A stretch of DNA of 64,000 nt from Tritrichomonas musculus (GCA_039105265.1 JAPFFF010000004.1:3472001-3536000), one strand, 5' to 3'; positions 1 through 10,306 are shown, numbered from the stretch's first letter. Notes: a model not told the origin generated them from the letters alone. Made by a program: numbers and translations.

Positions 1-1478
1 CTGAACAACCACGAGAGCAACAACAAGAACAGCCAACTGAACAACCAGCTGAACAACCACGAGAGCAACCAGCTGAACAAAAAGCAAATTCAGTTAAGAT
101 CGAAGCACCAGAATCACCACTTTCTAAAGCCAAGCGATATCCAGAATTCACATCCATTTCCGAGGCATTTGCGGACAACCAAGGACGCGAGCTCACTCCA
201 GAATTTTTCTTTGCTCCAGAATTCTTCGCCGGCATTGAACTTCCGAAATGGGCTTCCTCGCCTATTGAGTTTGTATACAAGAACAGGAAGATGCTTGAGT
301 CCAAGTATGCCACCAGCCACCTCAATGAGTGGATTGATCTTTTCTGGGGCTGCAATCAAAAGAATCTCGGACTCAATGGCAACTTTTACGAGAGCTCGTG
401 GGATGATCCTGCTGCCACCAAGAGTGTCATCAAGAGGCAAGAAATCGAATTAATCAAGCGAAACAGCGGCCAAGTTCCACCACAATTATTTAAAGAGCCA
501 CATCCACAACGAAAGTTCACTGAATTCTCGCCAATTGTTGTTTGTGCACATTGCTTCAATGGTGACGGTGCTCATAAGCAACGCTATGCCATCCTCGATA
601 CAAAGCACGTTCATGAAAAGACGTTTACATTTAGCTGTATTAATAATGACTTTTCGGTATATAATGTTAGATTGGATGCAGAGAAACAAATGATATCTAT
701 GAAAGATACAAATGCATCCTTCCATGCAAACAGCTATGCACTTTATGGAACACACATCGTTGGTGTTGATCATAATGGCAAATTAAAGATATCACGCGAT
801 AATGGTGAAGCTTTAGAATTGAAAGGATCAAGCCATTTGATTCCATCTGAAGAAGCTCCTGATTGCACAATTGCAGCAAGTCAACCAATTCTTGTTATTG
901 GATATCCTGATTCATCAATTGCATTATATCATAACAATGAATTCATTAAACTTATTCCAACATTTTCATCAAAGATATCATGTATCGATGTAGATGCTTG
1001 CTTTGGTCTCATTGTTGCAGGCAATGCTGATGGAAGTATCCTATTCTTATCTTCAAATGATGGAACTCCTAAATCTAGCGTCAATACAAATGGCGTTTTA
1101 CCAAAAATGGTTATGATTTCCAAGAAATGGGGTTTCGTTCTTATGTACGGCTCATATATTAATAATAACATGAATAAGAAGAACGTCATTGATGTCTATA
1201 CAACAAATGGTGACTTAATTAGAAGAGTTGAAACATCATTGTGCTTAGCTTGCTGGACAACTTTGTCTTCTCATTCTGATTTCGATTATGTTGTCGCCGC
1301 TGATGCATCTGGTAAGCTCTACCTGTTCGAAGCATTTTATGCAAATATTGCTGAATCATTCTATGATACATCCAGTACTATTACTCAATTATTATTTGAT
1401 AATGAATCTGGAGTAGCTTTCGCTTTCGCTGAAAATGGAAACATTTTCTTGGCACCTTGTAATGTTCCGTCCATTTGA
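1..1478 (+). CDS. BEACH-WD40 protein, C-terminal part (runs off the left edge)
   Basis: The frame is open from base 3 and ends with TGA at 1476-1478; the true start lies outside the window. The first part is the end of a BEACH domain: LTPEFFFAPEFF, then LPKWA, a run of NRKMLESKYATSHLNEWIDL (about 270-340), and QLFKEPHPQR (about 484-510). These match the family's conserved IPEFFY-PEFL, LPPWA, ALES-LH-WIDLIFG and EPHP blocks. The remaining 300 residues have the Gly-Asp/Ser-Asp pattern of WD40 blades (for example VDHNGKLKISRDNGE and VAGNADGSILFLSS). BEACH proteins act as scaffolds in vesicle and lysosome traffic and autophagy. Family is certain; the subfamily (LYST, neurobeachin, LRBA, WDFY) cannot be chosen from this fragment. 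A Glu-Gln-Pro repeat lies inside the BEACH region. Confidence 0.88.
   Translation, partial: EQPREQQQEQPTEQPAEQPREQPAEQKANSVKIEAPESPLSKAKRYPEFTSISEAFADNQGRELTPEFFFAPEFFAGIELPKWASSPIEFVYKNRKMLESKYATSHLNEWIDLFWGCNQKNLGLNGNFYESSWDDPAATKSVIKRQEIELIKRNSGQVPPQLFKEPHPQRKFTEFSPIVVCAHCFNGDGAHKQRYAILDTKHVHEKTFTFSCINNDFSVYNVRLDAEKQMISMKDTNASFHANSYALYGTHIVGVDHNGKLKISRDNGEALELKGSSHLIPSEEAPDCTIAASQPILVIGYPDSSIALYHNNEFIKLIPTFSSKISCIDVDACFGLIVAGNADGSILFLSSNDGTPKSSVNTNGVLPKMVMISKKWGFVLMYGSYINNNMNKKNVIDVYTTNGDLIRRVETSLCLACWTTLSSHSDFDYVVAADASGKLYLFEAFYANIAESFYDTSSTITQLLFDNESGVAFAFAENGNIFLAPCNVPSI
3..80 (+). repeat. Glu-Gln-Pro coding repeat inside the BEACH domain
   Basis: A 12-base unit coding for EQP(R/T/A), with one EQQQ variant, is repeated about six times at the very start of the window. 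It stands about 30 residues before the LTPEFF block, so it is in a loop of the BEACH domain and not in a linker. It is in frame and probably grew by slippage. Its left end is not in the window. Confidence 0.75.
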
Positions 1479-1719
1479 TTTTTATAATATTTTATTTTTA
1501 TTTTATATAATAAAAGCAAGGCCAATCATCGATTTTTCCCCTTCTTTCATTCACACTATAGTCCCATATAACTGATTTTATAGCTATATTTATTACAATA
1601 ATATATTTTATATCATTTTAAACAATATACCATAATTTTGTATAAAAACAAAGTTTTCAAATTTTATTTTGTATAATAAAGTTTTCAAAAAGTTGGAAAT
1701 TTTAATAAAATCTTCCTTC

Positions 1720-2361
1720 ATGAGTGTAAATAGTGAAATAAAACAATATGTAGTGGAAAATATCCTACCTGTTTATTCTACATTTGATGAAGGACATAAT
1801 GAAAAACATATTTTAGAAGTTACTCAAAGAAGTTTTGATCTTTACAATGATATTAAAAATGAATATGATTTAGATATAAATATGATTTATATAATTGCTA
1901 GTTATCATGATATAGGTATGAAAATATCAAGGGAAAATCATCCATTTTATTCTAGTGAAATTTTGACAAAGGATGAAAATTTAAAAAAATGGTTTAATTC
2001 AAATCAGATCAGAACGATGGCAGAAGCTGTTGCTGATCATTCAACATCTTCAGGACATGTTCCAAGAAGTATTTATGGAAAAATAGTTTCAGATGCAGAT
2101 AAAGACACTAATATTGATGTGGGATTATTAAGAGCATGGAATTATTCATTAAATCATTTTCCAAATTTTTCTTATGAAGAACGAATTGAAGACCTGCATA
2201 AAGTTATTGTTCAAAGATTTGGTGATTCGTCAACAGGTGGCCAATCTCTTGTCAAGTTTTATATTTCTAGTTCAAGAAATAAAAAATTTGTAGAAGAAAT
2301 GTTGCTTTATGCCCATAATAAAAAGGCACTTGAAATTAAGATGAGTGAGCTTGTTAAATAA
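1720..2361 (+). CDS. HD-domain phosphohydrolase, bacterial type
   Basis: 213 residues from the first in-frame ATG (MSVNSEIKQY); the upstream extension has no ATG. The HD signature is present in order: H26/H30 (GHNEKHI), H63-D64 (SYHDIG), D106-H107 (ADHSTSS) and D125/D127 (VSDADKD). These are the metal ligands of HD-superfamily phosphohydrolases, which usually act on nucleotides or cyclic nucleotides; the substrate here is unknown. Such short single-domain HD proteins are commonest in Bacteria and Archaea, so a transfer into the protist is plausible (inference). Codon use is as AT-rich as the neighbours, so any transfer is not recent. Upstream is the BEACH gene on the same strand, with about 240 bp of AT-rich spacer. 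Confidence 0.8.
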   Translation: MSVNSEIKQYVVENILPVYSTFDEGHNEKHILEVTQRSFDLYNDIKNEYDLDINMIYIIASYHDIGMKISRENHPFYSSEILTKDENLKKWFNSNQIRTMAEAVADHSTSSGHVPRSIYGKIVSDADKDTNIDVGLLRAWNYSLNHFPNFSYEERIEDLHKVIVQRFGDSSTGGQSLVKFYISSSRNKKFVEEMLLYAHNKKALEIKMSELVK

Positions 2362-2641
2362 AAATATTAAGTTTAAAGAGGGGGAATTGTCATATTGCAT
2401 AATTAAATTATATTATTTCATTTTCTTTTTTCATTATGAACCACATTAGATTTATAAATTTATTCAATATTTTTTTAAAACATGTAAAAGCCATAGATAT
2501 ACAACGATTTATTTATTATAATATACAAATCTAGAATTCATATGTCTTTTTATGTCTTGCGTGTGATTTTGATTTTAAAACTAAACGATACAAAATGATC
2601 AATTCAATTTAAATAAAAACAGTGCTTATAATTTTTGTAAA

Positions 2642-3397
2642 ATGTGTTTTAACAAGGAAATGACCTTTGGTTTTACAATTCTATCATGCACCATTGGAAC
2701 TTGGATCCTACTTGGTCATGGTATGTGGAATATAGATAAATGGCGCCGCATTCGAATTTCAGCATGTTTCTATTGGTTTGCTTTTATGGAATTTATTCAA
2801 TTTGTACAATACCTCGTTATTAATGATTGCTCAAATCTTATTAACATAATATGGACAGCATTTGGATGGTTTCATATTGCATTCCAGCCATTCTTTTCAA
2901 ATCTCGCTTTTTCAGCTCTTGACAAACGTAACACGAATAAAGAAAGAGAAGAATCATGGAGTTTTATTCTCAAATACACATTTGTCGCAGGAACATGTAT
3001 GTCTCTCAGATTGATTATTCCTGCCGCTTTTAACGTTAACAATCTACTTGATATGTGCGATGAGTCTACAGAAGGTGTCTGTGGCCCACAGACATGCTCA
3101 ACTGAAGGTCTGTATCACGTCCAATGGATATTCAGAATGATTAATCCTTCATATCCTTTTCCAACCATTGCACTTCACTTCATCGGAATGTTCGTCATGC
3201 CAGCACTTATGGGACTTACAATGGGATCAATCATTTTGTTTGCAACCGGACCTTTAATTTCTGCATTTTTCCCTGTTCGCGATGGAGAGAGATCATCAAT
3301 TTGGTGCTTCTTCTCAATTGCAGAATGTTTTATAACAGTGTTAACACAATATTATGCTTGCCGACAATCGCGGCGAGAATCTAAAAAAAATTACTAA
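2642..3397 (+). CDS. Polytopic membrane protein of the MCF-motif (DUF5765-like) type
   Basis: 251 residues beginning MCFNKEMTFG. There are about six hydrophobic stretches: residues 8-26, 38-60, 66-88, 108-128, 178-202 and 225-242. The Met-Cys-Phe start and the first helix resemble a conserved family of small multi-spanning proteins of unknown function in algae, protists and bacteria (MCFS/MCFN start); this match is from memory and tentative. A Cys cluster (DMCDESTEGVCGPQTC) lies in a loop between helices and may form disulfides. It converges on the syntaxin gene, with 123 bp between the two stops. No enzyme motif is visible. Confidence 0.6.
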   Translation: MCFNKEMTFGFTILSCTIGTWILLGHGMWNIDKWRRIRISACFYWFAFMEFIQFVQYLVINDCSNLINIIWTAFGWFHIAFQPFFSNLAFSALDKRNTNKEREESWSFILKYTFVAGTCMSLRLIIPAAFNVNNLLDMCDESTEGVCGPQTCSTEGLYHVQWIFRMINPSYPFPTIALHFIGMFVMPALMGLTMGSIILFATGPLISAFFPVRDGERSSIWCFFSIAECFITVLTQYYACRQSRRESKKNY

Positions 3398-3520
3398 ATA
3401 CTATATTCTTTTTCGAAAAAGCATTTTTAATTTTATCTCAATGAATGTTTAAAACATAGTCAAATAGGAGAAAAAATAATGAATTAATTGACAATTATTT
3501 AAAAAAGGAATGGTAAATGT

Positions 3521-4366
3521 TTAATAGAGAAAGATTCCTTTTCCACGACGTGCTTTTGTGAATAATCTTTCTGCTGGTTGTGTTGGTTTTTCAGTTGGTG
3601 GATTTGGTGTTGGTGTTGGCGGTTTAGGTGTTGGTGTTGGTGGAACTGGCGTTGGAGTTGGAGCTGGAGTATCTGAATTCTTCTTCTTCTTTTTCATTAC
3701 TAAAACAACAACAAATACAACTACACAACCAGCAATAACGATAATCATCAACAAAATCCAGCAAAGACATTTCCTAGAACCTTTCTGATGCGCTTCTGCT
3801 TTTTCAAGCTCTAATGTTCCCATTGACATGTCATCTGCGGCTTTGGATGTCATATTGTCAACACCGATAATTAAGTGTCTCTGGCTTTGTAACTCTTGCA
3901 TTGTCTTTTCAAATAAGGCATTAACTTCTTTCATTGTTGACAAAATTTGATTTACTTCGCTTTCTAATATTGCTAGCTGATCCGAATCAGCATCAACTAA
4001 GCTCTGGTCTACGAGAAGTGGCTGATTGAAAATTTCCTGTGAATTATTACGAGCAGGTTGAACAGATGGAGTAGATGCCTTCAGGCCATTTATTACTTTT
4101 GGTAATTGATTTCTCATTTTTCCGCTAACTTCTTCAAAAGATTTTTGAACTGAATCAATTTCAGGATCATCATTCTGGCGCATAATTGAAATATTAGTTT
4201 TAACATTTTTGCTGGTGTCCATTAACTCTTTAACATGACTTTGGATTTGCTCTCTAAGTGACATTCCATCGTTAAATGTGCCTATATCTTTTGAAAGATT
4301 TTCTATTGTTGAAAGAATGCTGTCCATTCTTTTAATATCTTGTTTTACTTTTTGCGAGTAAGACAT
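3521..4366 (-). CDS. Syntaxin-like SNARE with a Pro-Thr tail after the membrane anchor
   Basis: 281 residues from the ATG at 4366; the codon before it is TTG, not a start. N-terminal helices (1-100) look like a syntaxin regulatory bundle. The SNARE motif is about 132-192, with heptad hydrophobics and a central Gln near 160-162 (LQSQRHLI). One transmembrane helix follows at about 202-223 (rich in Ile/Val). SNAREs zip into four-helix bundles to fuse membranes. Most syntaxins end just after the anchor. This one has 58 more residues: KKKKK, then Pro-Thr repeats (TPTP, about 233-263), then a basic end (KARRGKGIFLY). If inserted as usual, the tail would be lumenal or extracellular. Five lysines on that side contradict the positive-inside rule. 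Confidence 0.75.
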   Translation of the reverse strand: MSYSQKVKQDIKRMDSILSTIENLSKDIGTFNDGMSLREQIQSHVKELMDTSKNVKTNISIMRQNDDPEIDSVQKSFEEVSGKMRNQLPKVINGLKASTPSVQPARNNSQEIFNQPLLVDQSLVDADSDQLAILESEVNQILSTMKEVNALFEKTMQELQSQRHLIIGVDNMTSKAADDMSMGTLELEKAEAHQKGSRKCLCWILLMIIVIAGCVVVFVVVLVMKKKKKNSDTPAPTPTPVPPTPTPKPPTPTPNPPTEKPTQPAERLFTKARRGKGIFLY

Positions 4367-4953
4367 CAAACTAAATCTGCTATATTATTCTTTTTTTAAG
4401 GATTTGTAAACTATAGAAATAAAAAAAATCAATTGATGGATTTTGCAAAATTCTAGTTTATTGCTCTAGAAAGAATTAAAATTAGAAGAATGAAACTAAT
4501 ATTAAATTCTTTAGAATGAGATAAAAGCAATCTCCTTCACATTTCCAATAAACTTTTGCCAAATTTGCCAAATATCGAACTGCAAAATATTTTTTTTCTT
4601 AATTTTTTTATATCAATAATATTACTTATATCTTACATTAATTCTTTAAAGTTTTTTTTTGTTAAATTTCTCCCAATAATTTTAAAAATTTGAAAAAGAA
4701 AAAAACAATACAATTTTTCAATTAATTGTAAAATTCAATACTTTAATACAAAAAATAAACTTAGAAAAAATAAAAAAAAGGATTTTCATTATTAAAAATC
4801 ACCTATTAACATTATTCTATAAAAAAGATAAAAATCTCCGTTTATATTTAATAATAAAAAATCAAATTTAAGAAAGTTAATTCAAAATGAAATAAAGTAT
4901 TTAATTTTTTAAATTAATATAACAAATTTGAAAGAATAGATGTAAAATTAACG
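4367..4953. other. Intergenic spacer between divergent genes
   Basis: 587 bp between the syntaxin gene (minus) and the Myb gene (plus). It is very AT-rich with A and T runs. It must hold both promoters, but no clear motif beyond T/A runs stands out. No coding frame is supported. Confidence 0.7.
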
Positions 4954-5760
4954 ATGATAATGAAAGCAAACGCATCAGAATCACCACCAAAATTAAAAAG
5001 ATTCATTTTATCTCAAGTACAAAAACAGCCAACTCAAAATCAGGTTACATCCAATAAGAATGGGCCGCCTTTCAAGAAATCGAAGTGGACGCCCGAAGAG
5101 GACCAACTTTTGATTGAATCAGTAAATAAAAATGGCATGGGGAATTGGAGTCTTGTTTGTTTAACAGTACCTGGAAGATCTGGAAAACAATGCCGTGAGA
5201 GATGGATAAATCAGCTATGCCCTGAACTAAATAGGCATAGCTGGGATCCACAGGAAGATGCTATTTTAATCCGTCAACACAATGTTTATGGAAATTTTTG
5301 GACTAAAATTGCACAATTTTTGCCTGGAAGATCAGCAAATAATATTAAAAACAGATGGAGCTGGCTATCAAGGCATTTAGTCCAACAAAATCTTTTTTCA
5401 CAAAATATTTCAATGTTTTTGCTCCCTCATAAACAAAACTCACATCCAATGTGTGTACATCCTGGCCCTGATCAAATTTTACAAACAAATTCTCAAATTT
5501 GCCCAAAATCTCTTTTACCAACTGTTATTTATCCTATTCAAAGACAAGATATTACTCAACAGCAAGATCTTAAATTAGGCTTTCCCGTTGAAAAACGACC
5601 TGGAGCAATTCAATTAACAACTTTTTCTAATAGGCAGGATGTTAGCACAAGTATGACAAATTTATCAACAGACAACTACAAGCAGAAATCATCTTCTGGA
5701 ACAGAAATTAAGATACAAATCAATTTGCCAACAAAATATGTTGAACTCGAAAAAACTTAA
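4954..5760 (+). CDS. R2R3 Myb-like DNA-binding protein
   Basis: 268 residues. Two Myb repeats occupy about 45-145: repeat one starts SKWTPEEDQLL and ends GKQCRERWINQL; repeat two starts HSWDPQEDAIL and ends ANNIKNRWSWL. The spaced tryptophans are W-W-W in the first repeat and W-W-W in the second, and the recognition helices SGKQCRERW and SANNIKNRW are intact. The proteins of this size class in trichomonads are sequence-specific transcription factors, some binding promoter elements near start sites. The C-terminal 120 residues are rich in Gln, Ser, Thr and Pro with no domain. A second ATG at 4960 (MKANAS) is an equally possible start. Nuclear role inferred. Confidence 0.9.
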   Translation: MIMKANASESPPKLKRFILSQVQKQPTQNQVTSNKNGPPFKKSKWTPEEDQLLIESVNKNGMGNWSLVCLTVPGRSGKQCRERWINQLCPELNRHSWDPQEDAILIRQHNVYGNFWTKIAQFLPGRSANNIKNRWSWLSRHLVQQNLFSQNISMFLLPHKQNSHPMCVHPGPDQILQTNSQICPKSLLPTVIYPIQRQDITQQQDLKLGFPVEKRPGAIQLTTFSNRQDVSTSMTNLSTDNYKQKSSSGTEIKIQINLPTKYVELEKT

Positions 5761-7644
5761 AAAAAAAAGATATTTTCCAAAAGATTTCTATTCATTTAAT
5801 TGAAGTTATCATTATACTTTCTGCAATTCATCAGCAATGACAATTTAACATTTTTCATTTTTGTAAATAATAAATATTAATACTTTATTCAAGATCATAT
5901 AATTCAAAGCGAACCAATTAATAAATATGGTTTGCTATCACAAGTCGATATTTTGAAAGTCAAAAGTTAAATTGGTTCACTTTATTTTTTATTATGATAA
6001 TAATAAATTATTTCAAACTTCAAGGGGGAAAAATAGTCTTTTTATCATTTGTTTTCAACACAATTTTATTACTCTATAGAACACTCAACAAATGTTTGAT
6101 AACATAAGAATTAATTTGTTTATATTAAAAGTTCCTGTTTCTTATAAATCTAATTTTTTCTCTTGAAGTTTTATTCATATGTGAATATTTTTTTGAAAAA
6201 AAAAACATTGCTATTGCAATCTGAATATTTAATTATCAAAAATATTAAAGAACCTTTCCTTTTTTCAATGCATATTCATGAATCATGATTAATTGCTTAA
6301 AAATATTATTCATAATATCTTGAGCATATTCGATAATAGAAATGCAATTCTGAACTTTACACATATTATGAAAATAGATTAATATCATATAATGTATTAA
6401 TATTGTGACAATATCTCATAGTTAAGTCTTAAATACTTTATATCAATAAATAATTATTGAAGACTTAAGGAGGTAGTTTTCAAATTCAATGGTATAATTC
6501 AATGAGTTCTCACAAAAATAAAAATAAGGAAAAGATTGAGAAAAATTATTAAAATTGCAGGTTTATAATGATATATTGTTAAAATTATTAAAAAGCGAAT
6601 CATTTTTCTATCTCCTTTATAAAATAAAATCAAAATGATAATAATATGAAAATATTTAGATTTTTTTTTTTCTGCCATTCACTGGGTATTTAAGGCAAAA
6701 AGAGTCATAATAATATGTAGATTTGGTTTTACTAATATTTTAACTAATTTTTTTTGGTAAATGTATGACATTTTTTTTTTTTTGATAAGATTTGAATCAT
6801 ATCGATTCCAAAATTTAAAAAATTGCTTAAAGATATTTTAAAAGCCTATGGTATGAATTGAAAAAAATGATGATAATTATATCAAAAAAATATTATTTCA
6901 AAAAAGAATTTTATTGTTAAATTTGCTTTTAATTTAAAGCAAGGAAATTATGCTATTAATTATTTTTTTTTAATATTTATTCGTTCCACGTTTTTTGAAA
7001 AAAAGCCATAAAAGAAAAGGTATTTTAATTTAATTAATATTTCAATAAAATGGGTTAATTATGTAGATATTTTTTATAGTCTTATTTTTAAAAAATTGCA
7101 ATTTTTTACCATAGAAACAAAGAAAAGAAAAAACTATTTTTTTTTATTTTGATCGTTAAGGACAAATATCAATGTCATTTAACTTTTTCATAGTATATTA
7201 CCATTGAAACTTCAATTCTATGAGTTTTATCAATATTGAATGGTTTACGAAAAAATAGGAGACTACCGCCTTAACTTAGTTAAGTTAACTATATTATCAT
7301 CAACTCAGTCTTCAGTTTTTTCAAAAACGATACTGTTAGCTTTGTAAAAAATATTTAAGTTAAAAATATATATTATATTTTCTTTTTATTATTAGGAAAA
7401 AATTACATTTTAAATAATAATTGTTCAAGATAATTATAATCATTTATAAATAGGCACTTTTTGAATGACTATTCAAAAAGTGACTTGTATTTTTAGAGAA
7501 TTGTGTTATCGAATGAATTCTCTAGAAAGGTCAAATTATTAAAGCAATTTCCTCAAAAAACAGTCGTATTTGAAAGATTTTCTGAACTTTCTGGTCGGGA
7601 ATTGAAATTAGTTATAAACCCCTCAGTTTATATCGAAAAAAAAA
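5761..7644. other. Long AT-rich intergenic region upstream of ARF
   Basis: About 1.9 kb with no supported gene. It contains many A and T tracts and several short inverted repeats: GAACCAATT at 5911-5919 facing AATTGGTTC at 5970-5978, AAGTCTT facing AAGACTT near 6424-6469, and a perfect hairpin at 7455-7482. A small open frame at 7503-7721 overlaps ARF in another frame and is not believed. Confidence 0.65.
7455..7482. repeat. Perfect 12-bp inverted repeat, 4-base loop
   Basis: CACTTTTTGAAT (7455-7466) and ATTCAAAAAGTG (7471-7482) are exact reverse complements around GACT. It lies 163 bp upstream of the ARF start. It could be a regulatory hairpin or a footprint of a lost transposon; the sequence alone does not decide. 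Confidence 0.75.
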
Positions 7645-8193
7645 ATGGGACTTTTCTTCAGCGACCTTTGGAAGAAATGGTTTGGAAACCGCGAAACACG
7701 ATGCCTTATGCTTGGTCTTGATGCTGCAGGTAAAACAACAATCCTTTACAAACTTAAGCTTGGTGAACATGTTACAACAATCCCAACCATCGGATTTAAT
7801 GTTGAAACAATCGAATACAAAGGATTCAATATGAACGTATGGGATGTCGGAGGCCAAGACCGAATTCGTGCCCTTTGGCGCCATTATTTCCATAACACAC
7901 AAGGTTTGATTTTTGTTGTCGATTCAAACGATATAGGACGTATTGACGAAGCACGCGACGAACTTCATAAACTTCTTGAGGAAGATGAACTCAGAGATAC
8001 AATCCTCCTCGTTTATGCAAATAAACAAGATCTTCCAAATGCAATCAAACCACAAGAACTCGGAAACCGACTTCGTCTCAACACCATCACAAACAGAGCA
8101 TGGCAAATTCAAGGAGCATGCGCAACAACTGGCGATGGACTTTATGAAGGCCTTGATTGGCTCGGTGAGCAAATTAACAAGAAATTTAAGTAA
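7645..8193 (+). CDS. ADP-ribosylation factor (ARF1-like small GTPase)
   Basis: 182 residues, the normal length for the family. Gly2 is present for N-myristoylation ([14 protein letters not shown] amphipathic helix). The P loop is GLDAAGKTT (24-32), switch I has IPTIGFNVE, switch II is WDVGGQD with the Gln used in hydrolysis, and the base-binding motifs are NKQD and CATTGDG. ARF1 cycles between GDP and GTP on Golgi and endosome membranes and recruits coat proteins and lipid enzymes. The sequence is highly conserved and uses more C-ending codons than its neighbours, as expected of a highly expressed gene. It shares a strand with the coiled-coil gene downstream, 173 bp away. Confidence 0.97.
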   Translation: MGLFFSDLWKKWFGNRETRCLMLGLDAAGKTTILYKLKLGEHVTTIPTIGFNVETIEYKGFNMNVWDVGGQDRIRALWRHYFHNTQGLIFVVDSNDIGRIDEARDELHKLLEEDELRDTILLVYANKQDLPNAIKPQELGNRLRLNTITNRAWQIQGACATTGDGLYEGLDWLGEQINKKFK

Positions 8194-8312
8194 TTTGAAA
8201 CGGAAAATAAATCCTTCTGGTAAATTTGATTAATCTTATTTTTTTTTTTTTTCAAGATTTTGCTAAAATTATATTTGTAGAAAATCATTACCTGGTCATT
8301 TTATTTGACCTA

Positions 8313-8322
8313 TTTTGGCGGC
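8313..8322 (+). promoter_or_regulatory. E2F-like core upstream of the coiled-coil gene
   Basis: TTTTGGCGGC lies 45 bp before the ATG at 8367, in a spacer otherwise almost free of G and C. It resembles the E2F/DP core TTTSSCGC. A TCATTA initiator-like site (about 8346-8351) lies between it and the ATG. The binding role is inferred only. Confidence 0.3.
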
Positions 8323-8366
8323 TTTAGTTTTTTCTTAACGGTTTATCATTATTTTTATAAAAAAAA

Positions 8367-9983
8367 ATGTTTAATTTTGCTAATTCTGTTTCGAGAACTT
8401 CACGTACATCAAGCCGTGCTAAGTCATCAATCTTTAATGAAGCTGGCGATATAGAAATGGACTTTTTTTCTCGTCAGGTTAAAAGGTTAGAAACAAGTAT
8501 GTCTGCAACAGAAGAAAAAAAAGCAGATCTTTTAAAACAGTATACAATTGAAAAGCAATCATATAAATCACTTAAAGAACGCGTTAAAAGACTTCGAAAT
8601 ATCATAAACAACCGCCAAAATGAAGCTAACGAAAGACTTAAAAAAATAAAAGAATTTCAAATGACAGAAGAAGGTGAAAATGAAGCCAATAAAGCTGCTC
8701 TTGAAAAGAAAGAAGAAATTGAAAGCCACTTGAATTCAATGAATAAATCTCTTCAAACCCAATACTCACAAATTAATGATGTTGTTGAAAAAACTACTTC
8801 CATTCCTGATGAAAATCCTGAATATGCCCCCCTCTTTGCTTCAACTGGAGCTCTTAAAAAAGCAGCTGAAAACCGTAAAAATGTAATTAATAATGGAGAA
8901 AATGAAAAAAGAAAAATGAACGACGAAATTGAACAAATTAATAAAGAAGAAAAAGAAATTAACTATAAACTAAAGGATTTAAATAAATCAATTGATGCAT
9001 TGGAAGAAAGAGTCAAAAAAGCTCTAACAATATTAGCTGAACCAGATGACAGTTATTCACTTACAAATCTTGAAAAACTTGTTGATCGTTTAGAAACACT
9101 TGCGAATTCAACTGAAATGAGGTTTACTTTTCTCTCTAAAGAAAAAATGCCTGAAGACTTCAGAACTGAACTTGTTGAAATCGAGCATAAAGCGGCGGCC
9201 AATTTCAAACGTCGCCATCTTCTTTCATCACAGTACGAATCTGTTCAACGGCAAATTAAAGAGATACAGCATGCAATTAAAGTTAGAAAAGGAATTGCAC
9301 GCGATATTTCAGATGCAACTCTAATAGCTAAATCTAAAAGAACGCCAGAAGAGGTTGAAACAATTATTTCTGATCGATCAAATGACTTAATATCCAAATA
9401 TAAACAATTATCAGAAGAAATCGCTAACTTGGATCAATTAGAATTCCAAAATTGCTTAGAAAGAGATAAGGTTGAAAACGAATGGAAAGCTAAAATGAAA
9501 AAAATTGAAAAAATGCGAATTGATAACTTAACTGATGACCAAACATTAATTAAAATCAACCAGTTAACAGAAGCAATTGATGTTGATAAGCAGCAGCGAG
9601 AAATAAACGCATCAAAAATCCAAACTTTACAGAGAAGAGCTCAGAATGCCTCTCAAGAAAGGGAAAAGAGCCTTAATTCAAAGCCTGAAATTAATTTTGC
9701 CAAAGAAAGAGTTGAAGAAAAGAGTAAAAATGTACATGAAAGGCAGATTTCCATCGATCAAAGAAAAAATGATGTTCATTTAAGGTCAATAGAGCAAGAC
9801 AAATTAGATCAAGAATACCTTGATTTGATGAAAAGAACAATAGAATTAGAGAAACTCAGAGAAGAAAAAGGTTTAGAAGTAGAAAAAGCCAAAGAAAAGA
9901 TGATGCACGAGCAGGAACTTCTTGATCAGGTTCTTGCCAAAATTCCATTAGACCAAAAAATACAAATATTGCAAAAATTATAA
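8367..9983 (+). CDS. Long coiled-coil protein, unrecognised
   Basis: 538 residues, nearly all predicted coiled coil from about 30 to 530: dense Glu, Lys and Gln with regular Leu/Ile heptads. A Ser/Arg-rich head (SRTSRTSSRAKSS) precedes it. There is one short non-coil break at about 150-170 (IPDENPEYAPLFAST). No catalytic motif, signal or membrane segment is seen. The length and pattern recall axonemal or intraflagellar-transport coiled-coil proteins (IFT74/81 or CCDC types), which a flagellate would have, but I do not recognise a family signature. The promoter carries an initiator-like TCATTA about 20 bases before the ATG. Confidence 0.7.
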   Translation: MFNFANSVSRTSRTSSRAKSSIFNEAGDIEMDFFSRQVKRLETSMSATEEKKADLLKQYTIEKQSYKSLKERVKRLRNIINNRQNEANERLKKIKEFQMTEEGENEANKAALEKKEEIESHLNSMNKSLQTQYSQINDVVEKTTSIPDENPEYAPLFASTGALKKAAENRKNVINNGENEKRKMNDEIEQINKEEKEINYKLKDLNKSIDALEERVKKALTILAEPDDSYSLTNLEKLVDRLETLANSTEMRFTFLSKEKMPEDFRTELVEIEHKAAANFKRRHLLSSQYESVQRQIKEIQHAIKVRKGIARDISDATLIAKSKRTPEEVETIISDRSNDLISKYKQLSEEIANLDQLEFQNCLERDKVENEWKAKMKKIEKMRIDNLTDDQTLIKINQLTEAIDVDKQQREINASKIQTLQRRAQNASQEREKSLNSKPEINFAKERVEEKSKNVHERQISIDQRKNDVHLRSIEQDKLDQEYLDLMKRTIELEKLREEKGLEVEKAKEKMMHEQELLDQVLAKIPLDQKIQILQKL

Positions 9984-10306
9984 ATAATGTAAAAAAGTTT
10001 GTTCTTAATATCAGTTTGTTATCATGAATTTTGGATGAAGTTCTTTAATAGCTAACCTTTTTTTATTTTTAATGAATTTTTAAAGATATTCGAATATCTT
10101 ATTTTTTTTTTATCTCCTTTGAATCAGAAGATACTATGCTATACATATAATACATTTATTTTTCTATTTCAATATAATTAATATTAATATAATTAATATT
10201 CATTTCAGTAATTCTAAAGTATTACTTTAAAATTTGAATGGAAAATAATCACATTATTTTGAAATAATTCATTCAAAAAGTCATCATTCATTAAAGTCTA
10301 TTTTCA

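Noticed and set aside
7503-7721. 72-codon frame overlapping the ARF start
   Set aside because: It begins with TTG and overlaps ARF in another frame; no motif. ARF is unmistakable.
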